A DNA stretch of 64,000 nucleotides from RYN-230 sp963768945 (lineage in GTDB: Bacteria > Actinomycetota > Actinomycetes > Streptosporangiales > Streptosporangiaceae), in NCBI GenBank assembly GCA_963768945.1, contig CAVYJW010000003.1:2613191-2677190 (forward strand), in the 5' to 3' direction. Position 1 is the stretch's first letter. Each line of letters starts with the position of its first letter. Under the pieces are notes generated by a model that saw only the letters and a list, made by a program, of their open reading frames with translations, was not told the DNA's origin and ran no database searches. Of this stretch, positions 1 to 8,798 are shown one piece after another. Both the position numbers and the translations under genes were made by a program.

Positions 1-192
1 GCGAGTGCGCGCCTTACCCGGCGCGCAGCAGACCGTGCACAGCACACCGTGCACACACCGGAGAACCAGGCGGAACGGGCAGGCGGACACCATGACCCGG
101 CCGACCCGCCCCGCCCCACCGATAACAGACCCCGACACGGTCGCTCACAACAGGCCGGCGATGAGCCGGCCGGGCACAACGGAGTTTAAGCA

Positions 193-1881
193 ATGAGGCA
201 CAAGTTCCTAGCAACCCTGGCCGTGGCCGGCGCCCTGAGCATGGGTATCGCCGCCTGCGGCAGCAGTTCCTCCAGTGGCAGCAAGACGGCGGCCACCGGC
301 AAGACGCTGGTCGTCGAGAGCACCCCGCTCTCCCCCATGACCGACACGTTCAACCCGTTCTCGCTGACGTCAACGGGTGACCTCACCAACGCGATCGCGC
401 TGTACAACGAGCCGCTGTTCATCTTCAACACGCTCAACTCCGCCCAGGCGCCGATCCCCATGCTGGCCACCGCTTACAGCTGGTCCAACGGGGGCAAGAC
501 GCTCACCCTGACCATCCGCAAGGGCGTGAAGTGGAACGACGGCAAGCCGTTCAGCGCCGCCGACGTGGCCTTCACGTTCAACATGATCAAGAGCAACCCG
601 AAGCTGAACACCAACGGTGCCCCGGTGGTCACCAGCGCCAGCGCGCCGGGCGCGACGTCAGCGGTGCTCAACTTCAAGACGCCGCAGTACGCGAACCTGT
701 TCCTGATCGGGCAGGTCTACATCGTGCCGCAGCACGTCTGGTCCTCGGTGAGCGACCCGGCGACCTACGCGGACGCCAAGCCGGTCGGTACCGGACCGTT
801 CATGCTGGACCGGTTCTCGCCGCAGGGCTTCACGCTGAAGCAGAACCCGTACTACTGGCAGAAGTCCAAGGTGCACGTGCCGGAGATCGACTTCCCGGGC
901 TACAACACCAACGCCAACCTGGTCCCGCCCGTGTCCAGTGGCCAGATCGACTTCGCGGGCAACTACATCGCCAACATCAAGGGGAACTTCCTGACCAAGA
1001 GCCCGGACAATCACACCTGGCTGAGCAGCCAGCCGTACTTCAGCGCCAACAACGTGGTGAGCATGTACCTCAACACCACGAAGGCCCCGCTGAACGACCC
1101 CGCGGTACGCCAGGCGATCAGCTACGGGATCAACAGGTCGCAGCTCAACGTCCAGGGCGAGACGGGCTACGAGCCGCCGGTCACCACGACCAGCGGGCTG
1201 CTGCTCCCCAACCACCAGTCGTACCTCGACCCGTCGCTGGCTAACAATCTCCCGGCCGCGGGTGACCCAGCCAAGGTGGCCTCGATCCTCAGTGCCGACG
1301 GCTACACCAAGTCGGGCGGCAAGTGGGCCAAGAACGGGAAGACGATCCAGTTCGCCATCCAGGACCCGGTCCCGTACAGCGACTACTACACCGACGACCA
1401 GATCATCTCCCACCAGCTGAACGCGCTGGGCTTCGACACCTCCGTGGACGGCATCGGCAACCCGACCGTGTGGGCGGGCAATGTCGCGAACGGCACGTTC
1501 GACGCCACCCTGCACTGGAGCAACCAGGGCCCCAACCCCTACTTCATCTACGACAGCTGGCTGGACAGCTCGCTGACCGCGCCGATCGGCAAGCCGGCCG
1601 CGGGCGACTTCGGCCGGTACTCCAACCCGCAGGCGCAGGCCGCGCTCGCCCAGTTCGCCGGCTCCGGCGACCCCGCCACCCAGAAGGCGGCCATCACCAA
1701 GCTGGAGAACATCATGACCACCCAGGTGCCCGTCGTTCCGCTGCTCAACGGCGGGGCGTGGGCCGAGGTCTCGACCAGGGATTACACCGGGTGGCCGTCG
1801 GCCAGTGACCCATACATGAACCCGGTCCCCAACACGCCGTACATCGAAGACACCATCCTGCACCTCACGCCGAAGTCCTGA
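193..1881 (+). CDS. ABC transporter solute-binding lipoprotein, SBP family 5
   Basis: This is an extracytoplasmic receptor of an ABC importer for peptides or oligosaccharides, anchored to the membrane by lipid. A signal peptide (residues 1-21) ends in the lipobox GIAAC with Cys22, followed by a Ser/Gly linker. The family 5 signature region is present (GVKWNDGKPFSAADVAFTF, around residue 110), as is the late lobe motif with VPLLNGGAWAEV. Its 562 residues are normal for the family. The ATG at 193 directly follows an ACGGAG-type ribosome site. The next gene, 28 bases on, is a GH3 glycosidase on the same strand, so an oligosaccharide ligand is plausible; that is inference, because family 5 receptors more often bind peptides. 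No permease or ATPase gene of this importer lies to the right; they may precede the window. Confidence 0.9.
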   Translation: MRHKFLATLAVAGALSMGIAACGSSSSSGSKTAATGKTLVVESTPLSPMTDTFNPFSLTSTGDLTNAIALYNEPLFIFNTLNSAQAPIPMLATAYSWSNGGKTLTLTIRKGVKWNDGKPFSAADVAFTFNMIKSNPKLNTNGAPVVTSASAPGATSAVLNFKTPQYANLFLIGQVYIVPQHVWSSVSDPATYADAKPVGTGPFMLDRFSPQGFTLKQNPYYWQKSKVHVPEIDFPGYNTNANLVPPVSSGQIDFAGNYIANIKGNFLTKSPDNHTWLSSQPYFSANNVVSMYLNTTKAPLNDPAVRQAISYGINRSQLNVQGETGYEPPVTTTSGLLLPNHQSYLDPSLANNLPAAGDPAKVASILSADGYTKSGGKWAKNGKTIQFAIQDPVPYSDYYTDDQIISHQLNALGFDTSVDGIGNPTVWAGNVANGTFDATLHWSNQGPNPYFIYDSWLDSSLTAPIGKPAAGDFGRYSNPQAQAALAQFAGSGDPATQKAAITKLENIMTTQVPVVPLLNGGAWAEVSTRDYTGWPSASDPYMNPVPNTPYIEDTILHLTPKS

Positions 1882-1909
1882 CCGCTCAGGACGCGACGCA
1901 AGGAACTTG

Positions 1910-4465
1910 ATGACAACTTCCACAGAGGCGACGGAGGAGCGCAGCCGGGTGGCTGCGCTCCCTGTCGAGGCGAAGGTGCAGCTGCTGACCGGCGCGGACA
2001 GCTGGCGCACCTACGGCGACGACATCCTCGGACTCCGGCCGATCGTCATGTCTGACGGCCCGGCCGGCGTCCGGGGCGTCACCAAGGATGACCGGAATCC
2101 CTCGGCCAGCCTGCCCTGCCCCTCCGCCCTCGGCGCCACCTGGGACAGCGAGCTCGTCCGCGAGCTCGCTGCCGCCCTGGGCGCCGAGGCGCGGGGCAAG
2201 GGCATTGACGTCGTGCTGGCCCCGACGATCAACCTGATGCGGACGCCGCTCGGCGGCCGCGGTTTCGAGTGCTTCTCCGAGGACCCGGTGCTGTCCGCCC
2301 GGATCGCGGCCGGCTACGTGGCCGGCCTGCAGTCCGCCGGGGTGGGCGCGGCGGTGAAGCACTACGTGGGCAACGACTCTGAGACCGAGCGCTGGACCTA
2401 CGACGCGCGGATCGCCGAGGCGGTGCTGCGTGAGCTGTACCTGGTGCCGTTCGAGGCCTGCGTGCGCGAGGCTGGCGCGGTCATGGTGATGGCCGCCTAC
2501 AACTCGGTCAATGGCGCGCGGATGACCGAGCATCAGGGCCTGCTGCGCGAACTTCTGAAGGGCGAATGGGGCTTCACCGGCGTGGTCGTGTCGGACTGGA
2601 ACGCCGCCCGCAGCACGGTCCCCACCGCTCAGGCGGGCCTGGATCTGGTCATGCCGGGGCCGCGGGGACCGTGGGGAGCGGCCCTGGCCGAGGCGGTCCG
2701 CAGCGGCGCGGTCGCCGAGGAGGTGATCGACGACAAGGTGCTGCGGCTGCTCCGGCTGGCCCGGCAGGTGGGGGCGGTGGACGGGCCCAGCCTGGACGGG
2801 CCCAGCCTGGACGGGCCCGCCCTCGACGCGGCGCCGGGCCCGGCCCGGACAGAGGCCTACATCGAACCAGCCCACATCGAACCAGTTCGTATCGAACCGG
2901 CCCAGATCGAACCGGCACTGCTGCGCCGGGCCGCGGCCGCGTCCCTCGTGCTGCTGCGGAATGAGGACCAGGCGCTCCCCCTCGACCCGGCCGCGCTCCG
3001 TAGCGTGGCCGTGCTCGGGCCGAACGCGGTCCACCCCGTGATCCAGGGCGGCGGCAGCGCGGCGGTGATGCCGGTGGGCCTGTCCACCCCGGCGGACGCG
3101 CTCCGCGCCGCCCTGGCCGGGCAGGCGGAGGTCACCGTGGCAGCCGGCTGCCAGACCTGGGAGATGGTCCCGGAACCGCCGTCGCGGACGCTGCGGGATC
3201 CGGTCTCGGGCGACCCGGGGGTCCGGGTGGAGTACCGCGACTCCGGCGGCGCCCTGCTCGGCTCCGAGCACCGCCAGTCCACCGAGTTCGCCTGGTGGGG
3301 CGATGACGGGCTGCCGCCCGGCATCGGCTGGGGCGAGGGCGGCACTGTGACGGTGCTGACCACGTTCCGCGCCGAGAACACCGGGCCGCACACGGTCGGC
3401 GCCGCGGGGGTGGGACGGCTGGTGCTGGCCGTGGACGGCGCGATGATCGCGGACGAGGAAACCCCGGTCCCTGCCGACCCGGTCGAGACCATGACCCGGC
3501 CGGGCCAGGTCATGGGCATGGTGGGGCTGACCGCAGGGCAGGAGGCGGCGGTGCGGCTGGACTTCCGGCCGTCAGCGGACGCCGAGGGCCCGCTGGCCGT
3601 GCGGCTCGGCATCGTGGCGTCCCCCGACGGGGACGGGGCGCTGGACGAGGCGGTCCGGGCGGCGGCCGCGGCGGACCTGGCCCTGGTCGTGGCCGGCTCG
3701 GCCGAGACGACCGAGAGCGAGGGATTCGACCGGGAGACCCTGCGGCTGCCCGGCCGCCAGGACGAGCTCATCGAGCGGGTGAGCGCGGTCAATCCCCGCA
3801 CCGTGGTGGTGGTGAACGCCGGGATGCCGGTGCTCATGCCCTGGGCGGACCGGGTCGCCGCGGTGCTCTACGCCTGGCTGCCCGGCCAGGCCATGGGCGA
3901 GGCCCTGGCCGACGTGCTGCTCGGCCGAGCCGAGCCGGGCGGACGGCTCCCGGTGACGATTCCGGTCCGCGAAGAAGACTGCCCTGTGCTGCGGTGCGTG
4001 CCCGACGACGGGCGGCTCAGCTACGACGAGGGCCTGCTCATCGGGTACCGGGGCTACGACGCGGCCGGGACCACGCCGCTGTTCCCGTTCGGCCATGGGC
4101 TGGGCTATACCAGCTGGTCGTACGAGTCGCTGGCGGCCGGATCCTTCGTCCTGGCCGCCGGGGCCGACCTCATGATCGCAGTCACGGTGCGCAATACCGG
4201 TGACCGCCCAGGGCGCGAGGTGGTCCAGGCGTACGTGGCTGGTCCCGCCGCCGATGGGCGGCCGGTGCGGGTCCTCGGCGCGTTCGGCTCCGCGGTCGCG
4301 GCCCCCGGCGACACCGCGCAGGTGACCGTCACGATCCCGGCCCGGGTATTCGGCCGCTACGACGAGCGGGCAGCCCGGTGGACCTGGCCGTCCGGCGAGT
4401 TCACCATCGCCGTCGGCCGGTCCTCGCGCGACCTCCGGCTGCGCACCGCGGTAGACATGGCCTGA
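1910..4465 (+). CDS. Glycoside hydrolase family 3, beta-glucosidase type
   Basis: This is a retaining exo-glycosidase, likely acting on beta-glucosides or related oligosaccharides inside the cell, since no signal peptide is seen. The GH3 N-terminal barrel shows the substrate-contact motif VKHYVGNDSE and the nucleophile motif VVSDWNAA, with catalytic Asp near residue 229. The GH3 C-terminal domain follows after about residue 330 and is split by an inserted beta-sandwich around residues 410-560 that resembles a PA14 domain. The C-terminal fibronectin-like domain ends the protein. The linker between the catalytic domains (about residues 287-330) is unusual: it holds copies of DGPSL/DGPAL followed by copies of (A/R)(H/Q)IEP. 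The ATG at 1910 is preferred over the TTG just before it because AAGGAA lies at good spacing. Confidence 0.92.
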   Translation: MTTSTEATEERSRVAALPVEAKVQLLTGADSWRTYGDDILGLRPIVMSDGPAGVRGVTKDDRNPSASLPCPSALGATWDSELVRELAAALGAEARGKGIDVVLAPTINLMRTPLGGRGFECFSEDPVLSARIAAGYVAGLQSAGVGAAVKHYVGNDSETERWTYDARIAEAVLRELYLVPFEACVREAGAVMVMAAYNSVNGARMTEHQGLLRELLKGEWGFTGVVVSDWNAARSTVPTAQAGLDLVMPGPRGPWGAALAEAVRSGAVAEEVIDDKVLRLLRLARQVGAVDGPSLDGPSLDGPALDAAPGPARTEAYIEPAHIEPVRIEPAQIEPALLRRAAAASLVLLRNEDQALPLDPAALRSVAVLGPNAVHPVIQGGGSAAVMPVGLSTPADALRAALAGQAEVTVAAGCQTWEMVPEPPSRTLRDPVSGDPGVRVEYRDSGGALLGSEHRQSTEFAWWGDDGLPPGIGWGEGGTVTVLTTFRAENTGPHTVGAAGVGRLVLAVDGAMIADEETPVPADPVETMTRPGQVMGMVGLTAGQEAAVRLDFRPSADAEGPLAVRLGIVASPDGDGALDEAVRAAAAADLALVVAGSAETTESEGFDRETLRLPGRQDELIERVSAVNPRTVVVVNAGMPVLMPWADRVAAVLYAWLPGQAMGEALADVLLGRAEPGGRLPVTIPVREEDCPVLRCVPDDGRLSYDEGLLIGYRGYDAAGTTPLFPFGHGLGYTSWSYESLAAGSFVLAAGADLMIAVTVRNTGDRPGREVVQAYVAGPAADGRPVRVLGAFGSAVAAPGDTAQVTVTIPARVFGRYDERAARWTWPSGEFTIAVGRSSRDLRLRTAVDMA

Positions 4466-4628
4466 CCGCCGGGCGCCGGAAGCCGCGGCCAGCTCGGGAG
4501 GGCCCGGCTGGCCGCACGACCTGGGGGACGGCCCGGCTGGCCGACCTGGGCGGGGCGCGATCCGTCCCGCTCTGGTCATCTACTCCCGGCCAGCTGACCC
4601 GGTCGGCAGATCCAGCCGGCAGATCCCG

Positions 4629-5216
4629 TCAGCTGATCCAGCCCGTGGCCGGATCGTCCGGGCCCGGCGGGTACGCGTTTCCGGCCGCGCCCGCCGGGTG
4701 CTGCCCGTCGGCGGGTTCGGCGCGGTGCGCGCCCTCGGCCGCGTCGGAGCGGTGGCTCTCCTCCGCCGTGCCGGCCTGGTGCGTGCCCTCGGCCGGGCCG
4801 ACCCCGTGTCGTGACGGCGGGGCCACCAGCTCGACCTCGTACCCGTCCCGGTCCTCCAGGTAGGCGGCGTAGTGCTGCTCGCCCCCGGCGTAGGGATGCC
4901 GGTCCGCGAACAGCAGCCGCCAGCCGTGCAGCAGCGCCTCCCCCACCATCCGGTCCACGGTGCCCCGGTCGGACACATGGAACGCCAGGTGGTTGAGGCC
5001 GGGCCGGTACCGGTCGTGGCGGAACGCGCTGCGTGCGGGTGACTGCTCGAGGACGATGTAGAGATCACCGCACCGCCAGCTCGCCCCTTCCGGCCACTGC
5101 TGGTAGATCTCGTAGCCGAGCGCGCACAGCAGCCATCCCCAGGTGCGCTCGGCCCGGCTCAGGTCGGGCACCCAGAGCTCGATGTGGTGCAGCATCCCCG
5201 TGGCAGCCGGCTTCAT
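4629..5216 (-). CDS. VOC (glyoxalase-like) family protein with low-complexity tail
   Basis: Vicinal-oxygen-chelate fold proteins bind a metal and act as lyases, dioxygenases or resistance proteins; the reaction here is unknown. The protein opens with HHIELWVPDLSRAERTW and ends its domain with YLEDRDGYEVELVAPP, both typical VOC half-module motifs, with metal-ligand-like His and Glu at expected places. After about residue 135 comes a tail rich in Ala, Glu, His and Gly with near-repeats (AEGTHQAG, AEESHRSD, AEGAHRAE), probably disordered. It is the last gene of the minus-strand ACAD/SDR operon, 36 bases after the SDR stop. The start is uncertain: ATG 5216 is chosen, but the internal ATG before LHHIELW at about 5195 is also possible. 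Confidence 0.75.
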   Translation of the reverse strand: MKPAATGMLHHIELWVPDLSRAERTWGWLLCALGYEIYQQWPEGASWRCGDLYIVLEQSPARSAFRHDRYRPGLNHLAFHVSDRGTVDRMVGEALLHGWRLLFADRHPYAGGEQHYAAYLEDRDGYEVELVAPPSRHGVGPAEGTHQAGTAEESHRSDAAEGAHRAEPADGQHPAGAAGNAYPPGPDDPATGWIS

Positions 5217-5252
5217 GCGGACAGCATGCCGCAAACGGGAAATCCGGGAGGG

Positions 5253-6035
5253 TTACTGATCAGGAAGCTTCTCAACCTGCTGCTGCAGGCGGTTCATCCC
5301 GTTCAGCCAGCGGTCAGGATCGGTAGCCCGGCGCGAATACATGAGCGACACCTCGGGATGCGGCAGGATCAGGAACCGGCCGTCGGCGATGCCCTCGATG
5401 ACCGCGTCGGCCACGGCGTCCGGGGTGATCGCGGTCGCGTCCATCAGCGCATGGCCGAGAGGGCCGGACGACTCGTACAGCGGGGTCCGCACGCCCTGCG
5501 GGCACAGGGCCTGCACAGTGATGCCGCGGTGGGCGTAGGTAACCGACATCCACTCCGCGAAGGCCAGCGCGGCGTGCTTGGTCACCGAGTACGGCGCCGA
5601 GCCCAGCATGGTCAGCAGCCCGGCCGCGGACACCGTGCAGATCAGGTGTCCCTGGCCCTGCTCCAGCCACGGGCCGGTCAGCAGCCTGGCTGCCCTCACG
5701 TGCGCCATGACGTTGACCTGCCAGGAAGCGTCCCAGTCCAGCTCGGCGGCGTCCGCGCCCCCGGGCCGGGCGATCCCGGCGTTGGCGCAGAAGAGGTCGA
5801 TGCCATCGAGCAGGTCCGCCGCCCCGCTGATCAGCCCGGCCACGCCCGCCTCGCTGGCCGCGTCCCCGGGCAGGGCCTCCCCGCCGCACGCCTTGGCGAC
5901 CTCCTGTGCGGTGGCCGCGTCGATGTCATTGACCACCACCCGGGCGCCTTCGGCAGCGAACCGCCGGGCCAGCGCGGCGCCGATGCCGCTGCCGGCGCCA
6001 GTGATGACGACCCCGGCGCCGGTGACGGACCTCAC
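5253..6035 (-). CDS. Short-chain dehydrogenase/reductase
   Basis: A classical NAD(P)-dependent SDR, probably oxidising a 3-hydroxyacyl-CoA or a related alcohol in the pathway of the surrounding ACAD genes. The nucleotide-binding motif TGAGSGIG is at residues 12-19, NAG in FCANAGIA near 85, and the catalytic set is Ser in CTVSAAG and YSVTK. Its 260 residues match the family. GTG 6035 follows AAGGAGGCGG at ideal spacing. The reading frame of the ACAD gene upstream nominally overlaps its first 110 bases, which is probably readthrough of a misplaced stop rather than a true overlap. Confidence 0.9.
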   Translation of the reverse strand: MRSVTGAGVVITGAGSGIGAALARRFAAEGARVVVNDIDAATAQEVAKACGGEALPGDAASEAGVAGLISGAADLLDGIDLFCANAGIARPGGADAAELDWDASWQVNVMAHVRAARLLTGPWLEQGQGHLICTVSAAGLLTMLGSAPYSVTKHAALAFAEWMSVTYAHRGITVQALCPQGVRTPLYESSGPLGHALMDATAITPDAVADAVIEGIADGRFLILPHPEVSLMYSRRATDPDRWLNGMNRLQQQVEKLPDQ

Positions 6036-7386
6036 TCCGCCTCCTTAGCCGTTCGCGCCGTCCGGCAAGACAAAAACCCACCGGCCACTCGCCCGGGCCT
6101 GACGGCCCAGGCTCGCTAGCCGGTACCGGACGGCGCTCACCGGGGCCGGCCGGGGCATGCGGCAGCCGCACCAGGCTGGCCAGCGCGGCCCGGTGCCAGT
6201 CCGGCGTGCCGAACGCGATCGACGAGCTCGTGGCCCGCTTCAGGTACAGGTGCGCGGGGTGCTCCCAGGTGAAGCCGATGCCGCCGTGCAGCTGCACGCA
6301 TTCCCGCGCGGCCAGGGTGGCGGCGTCTCCGCAGGCCGCCTTGGCCAGGGACACCGCGACCGGGGCGTCCGCATCACCGTCGGCCAGGCAGGCGGCCGCG
6401 TACCGGGCCGCGGCACGGGCCTGGCTGATGGCCACCCACAGGTCCGCCGTACGGTGCTTGAGCGCCTGGAACGAGCCCACCGGGCGGGCGAACTGGTACC
6501 GCTCCTTCAGGTAGGCGACGGTCATCTCGAGGCAGCGCTCAGCCACCCCGAGCTGCTCGGAGGCCAGCATCGCGGCCCCCGCGGCCAGCGCGGCGGCGAC
6601 CGCACGGTCCGCGTCCGGGCCGGAGGCCAGCGGCCGGGCGAGCACGCTGTCCAGGGTCAGGTCGGCCAGCGGGCGGGTCTGGTCCAGCGACACCACCGGG
6701 GTGACGGTCAGCCCCGGAGCGCCGGCGTCCACCGCGTAGAGCCCGGACGGCACGCCGTCGGCCGGCACGAGCAGCACGGACGCGGGCAGCGCGTCGGTCA
6801 CCCCGGAGACCACCCCGGTCAGCCGGGCCTGGCCGGCGGCGTCCCCGGGCTGCGGGAGGGCGATGCGCACAGTCGCGGCCGGGCCCGCACCGGGCTGGCC
6901 GCTACCACCGGGCTTGCTCGCGAACGGCACGGCCAGCGCCGCGGTCACGGTGGCCGCGGCCAGCCCGGACAGCAGCTCCGCGTCGCCGGCCGACAGGACT
7001 GCGGCCGTGGCGACCACCGCGCTGCCCAGGTAGGGGACGGGGGCTACGGCCCGGCCGGCCTCCTCGGCGACGACCGCGGCCTCCCGGTAGCTGGCGCCGG
7101 CGCCGCCGTGGCTTTCCGGGATCAGCAGGCCGGCGCAGCCGACCTCGGCAGCCAGCACCCGCCACAGGCCAGTGTCGTATGGCTCGCCGGTCTCGGTCCG
7201 GGCCAGGACCGCAGACCAGTCGGCTCGCTCCTTGAACAGATCCCGGACCGCGGCCCGGAGCTCCTCTTCCGCCTCGCCGTAGAGCAGGTCGGGCAGATCC
7301 CGGCCAGGCTGGCCGGCGGTGTCGTGGGCAGGGCCGTCGCCGGCCGCACCGTCGTGGGAGGGCGCGGGCTGCGTGGAGGTGCTCAC
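5926..7386 (-). CDS. Acyl-CoA dehydrogenase family protein with aberrant C-terminus
   Basis: FAD-dependent acyl-CoA dehydrogenase subunit. N-terminal helical domain (from about residue 30, LPDLLYGEAEEELRAAVRDL), middle beta domain and C-terminal helical bundle are recognisable; the late motifs REYVQLHGG-like ECVQLHGGIGFTWEHPAHLY and LKRATSSSIAFGTPDWHR place the natural end near residue 405. From there the frame runs on for about 80 Arg-rich residues into the next gene. A stop in another frame (CCCCGGTGA, near 6140) sits where the sister ACAD stops, in the same sequence context. The middle domain seems weakly conserved, and in such operons one subunit of a heteromeric ACAD is often degenerate; a pair with the next ACAD is plausible. 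GTG 7386 follows AGGAGAAAGAAAG. Confidence 0.85.
   Translation of the reverse strand: MSTSTQPAPSHDGAAGDGPAHDTAGQPGRDLPDLLYGEAEEELRAAVRDLFKERADWSAVLARTETGEPYDTGLWRVLAAEVGCAGLLIPESHGGAGASYREAAVVAEEAGRAVAPVPYLGSAVVATAAVLSAGDAELLSGLAAATVTAALAVPFASKPGGSGQPGAGPAATVRIALPQPGDAAGQARLTGVVSGVTDALPASVLLVPADGVPSGLYAVDAGAPGLTVTPVVSLDQTRPLADLTLDSVLARPLASGPDADRAVAAALAAGAAMLASEQLGVAERCLEMTVAYLKERYQFARPVGSFQALKHRTADLWVAISQARAAARYAAACLADGDADAPVAVSLAKAACGDAATLAARECVQLHGGIGFTWEHPAHLYLKRATSSSIAFGTPDWHRAALASLVRLPHAPAGPGERRPVPASEPGPSGPGEWPVGFCLAGRRERLRRRSEVRHRRRGRHHWRRQRHRRRAGPAVRCRRRPGGGQ
6055..6136. repeat. Intergenic hairpin repeat, copy 1
   Basis: An 11-base perfect inverted repeat, GCGCCGTCCGG (6055-6065) and CCGGACGGCGC (6126-6136), brackets the ACAD-SDR junction. 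The sequence is shared with a second junction at 7410-7466: both copies have GTTCGCGCCGTCCGGCA, a CCCACCG(C)CGG-like core and ACCGGACGG.GCTCACCGGGG in the same order. It ends at the likely natural stop codon of the ACAD gene. It may be a transcript-processing or attenuating hairpin, or the trace of a duplicated junction. Confidence 0.6.
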
Positions 7387-7409
7387 TCTTTCTTTCTCCT
7401 AAGTTGTTC

Positions 7410-7466
7410 GCGCCGTCCGGCAGGAAGACCCCACCGCCGGTCCCGAAAGACCGCACCGGACGGGGC
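7410..7466. repeat. Intergenic hairpin repeat, copy 2
   Basis: This is the shorter copy of the junction repeat at 6055-6136. The arms are GCGCCGTCCGG (7410-7420) and CCGGACGGGGC (7456-7466), with one mismatch. It starts right after the stop codon of the 443-residue ACAD (7467) and ends before the ribosome site of the 486-residue ACAD. The central part is about 25 bases shorter than in copy 1. Confidence 0.6.
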
Positions 7467-8798
7467 TCACCGGGGCAGCTCCTTCCATGGCACACGGGTG
7501 TCTGTTCGTGGCTCGGGCGGCAGGCCGAGGACCCGTTCGGCGATGATGTTGCGCAGGATCTCCGAGGTCCCGCCCTCGATGGAGTTGCCGCGGGCCCGCA
7601 GGTAGCGGTACCCGGGGTCACGGCCGTAGAAGTTGACGCTCTCCGGCCTGCGCATGGTCCAGTCCTCGTAGCGGAGCCCGTCGGCGCCGGCCATCTCTAC
7701 CTCGAGCGCGGCGATGTCCTGATTGAGCCGGGCGAATACGAGCTTGGCCGCCGAGCCTTCCGGGCCGGGATGACCCACGGCCAGCTGCTGGCGCAGCCGT
7801 TCCGAGGCCAGCCTGGCCACCTCCGCGTCGGCCCACAGCCGGAGCATCCGGTCGTGCAGGCCGGGGGTGCGCCGTTCGGGGTGCTCGCGCCAGGCCCGAG
7901 CGGCCGAGCCGATCATCCCGCCTTCGCGGGGCAGGGCGGTGCCGCCGATGGATACCCGCTCGTTCATCAGGGTGCCCTGGGCCACCCGCCAGCCCTCGCC
8001 GACCCCGCCGATCCGGTCACCGTCCGGGATGACCGCGCCGGTCAGGAAGACCTCGTTGAACTCGGCCTCGCCGGTGAGCTGGCGCAGGGGCCGGACCTCC
8101 ACCCCGTCGGCGGTCATGTCGCAGGCGAAGTAGGTCAGCCCAGCGTGCTTGGGCACGTCCGGGTCGGTCCGGGCCAGGAGGAGGCCCCATCGGGCCTGGT
8201 GGGCCATGGACGTCCACACCTTCTGGCCGTTCACCACCCAGCGGCCGGCCCCGGGAGCGCCGTTCCCGTCCGCCGCGTCCGGGGCGCTGCCGTCCGCCGC
8301 CGCCGCGCCCTGGGCGCTGGCGTCCGCCGCCGACTCCGCGGCTGGGGGCCCGTCCTCGCGGACCGCCCGGGTGGCCAGCCCGGCCAGGTCAGACCCGGCC
8401 CCAGGCTCGCTGAACAGCTGGCACCAGACTTCCTCGCCGGTCCAAAGCGGCCGGATCCAGCGGGCCTTCTGCTCCTCGGTGCCGAAGGCGAGGATAGTCG
8501 GCACGGCCATGCCCAGCCCGATGCCGATCCTCTCCGGCTGGTTGCCCGGTGCCCTGGCGGCCGCGAATTCGGCCTCGACCACGCCCTGGAGCGCCCGGGG
8601 CAGGCCGAGCCCGCCCAGGCCGGGCGGGTAGTGCACCGCCCCCAGGCCGGCGTCGAACCGGGCCCGCAGGAAGTCGAGCCGTGACATCGTGGCCGGGTCG
8701 TGCCCGGCCACGAAGCCGCGAACCCGCTCACGCAGCCCGTCCGCACTGACGGGCCCGGTTTGGCCGACGCCGTCCGGCCCGCTGCCGGCTTTCAGCAC
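7467..8798 (-). CDS. Acyl-CoA dehydrogenase
   Basis: FAD-dependent acyl-CoA dehydrogenase of 443 residues, normal length. Visible ACAD motifs are the FAD/substrate-contact stretch WCQLFSEPGAGSDLAGL (about residue 130), VNGQKVWTSMAHQARWG (about 190), and the C-terminal helix motif LRARGNSIEGGTSEILRNI, which is typical of ACADs acting on branched or ring-bearing acyl-CoAs. A 40-residue Ala/Asp/Gly-rich insertion lies between the first two motifs. GTG 8798 overlaps the FabG-like gene by 7 bases, so the two are translationally coupled. With the 486-residue ACAD it may form a heteromer, as in actinobacterial steroid side-chain enzymes; that is an inference from gene order. Confidence 0.9.
   Translation of the reverse strand: MLKAGSGPDGVGQTGPVSADGLRERVRGFVAGHDPATMSRLDFLRARFDAGLGAVHYPPGLGGLGLPRALQGVVEAEFAAARAPGNQPERIGIGLGMAVPTILAFGTEEQKARWIRPLWTGEEVWCQLFSEPGAGSDLAGLATRAVREDGPPAAESAADASAQGAAAADGSAPDAADGNGAPGAGRWVVNGQKVWTSMAHQARWGLLLARTDPDVPKHAGLTYFACDMTADGVEVRPLRQLTGEAEFNEVFLTGAVIPDGDRIGGVGEGWRVAQGTLMNERVSIGGTALPREGGMIGSAARAWREHPERRTPGLHDRMLRLWADAEVARLASERLRQQLAVGHPGPEGSAAKLVFARLNQDIAALEVEMAGADGLRYEDWTMRRPESVNFYGRDPGYRYLRARGNSIEGGTSEILRNIIAERVLGLPPEPRTDTRVPWKELPR

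Noticed and set aside
658..4579. Long minus-strand frames opposite the solute-binding and GH3 genes
   Set aside because: They are high-GC shadow frames: Arg/Gly/Val-rich, without family motifs, opposite two unmistakable genes.
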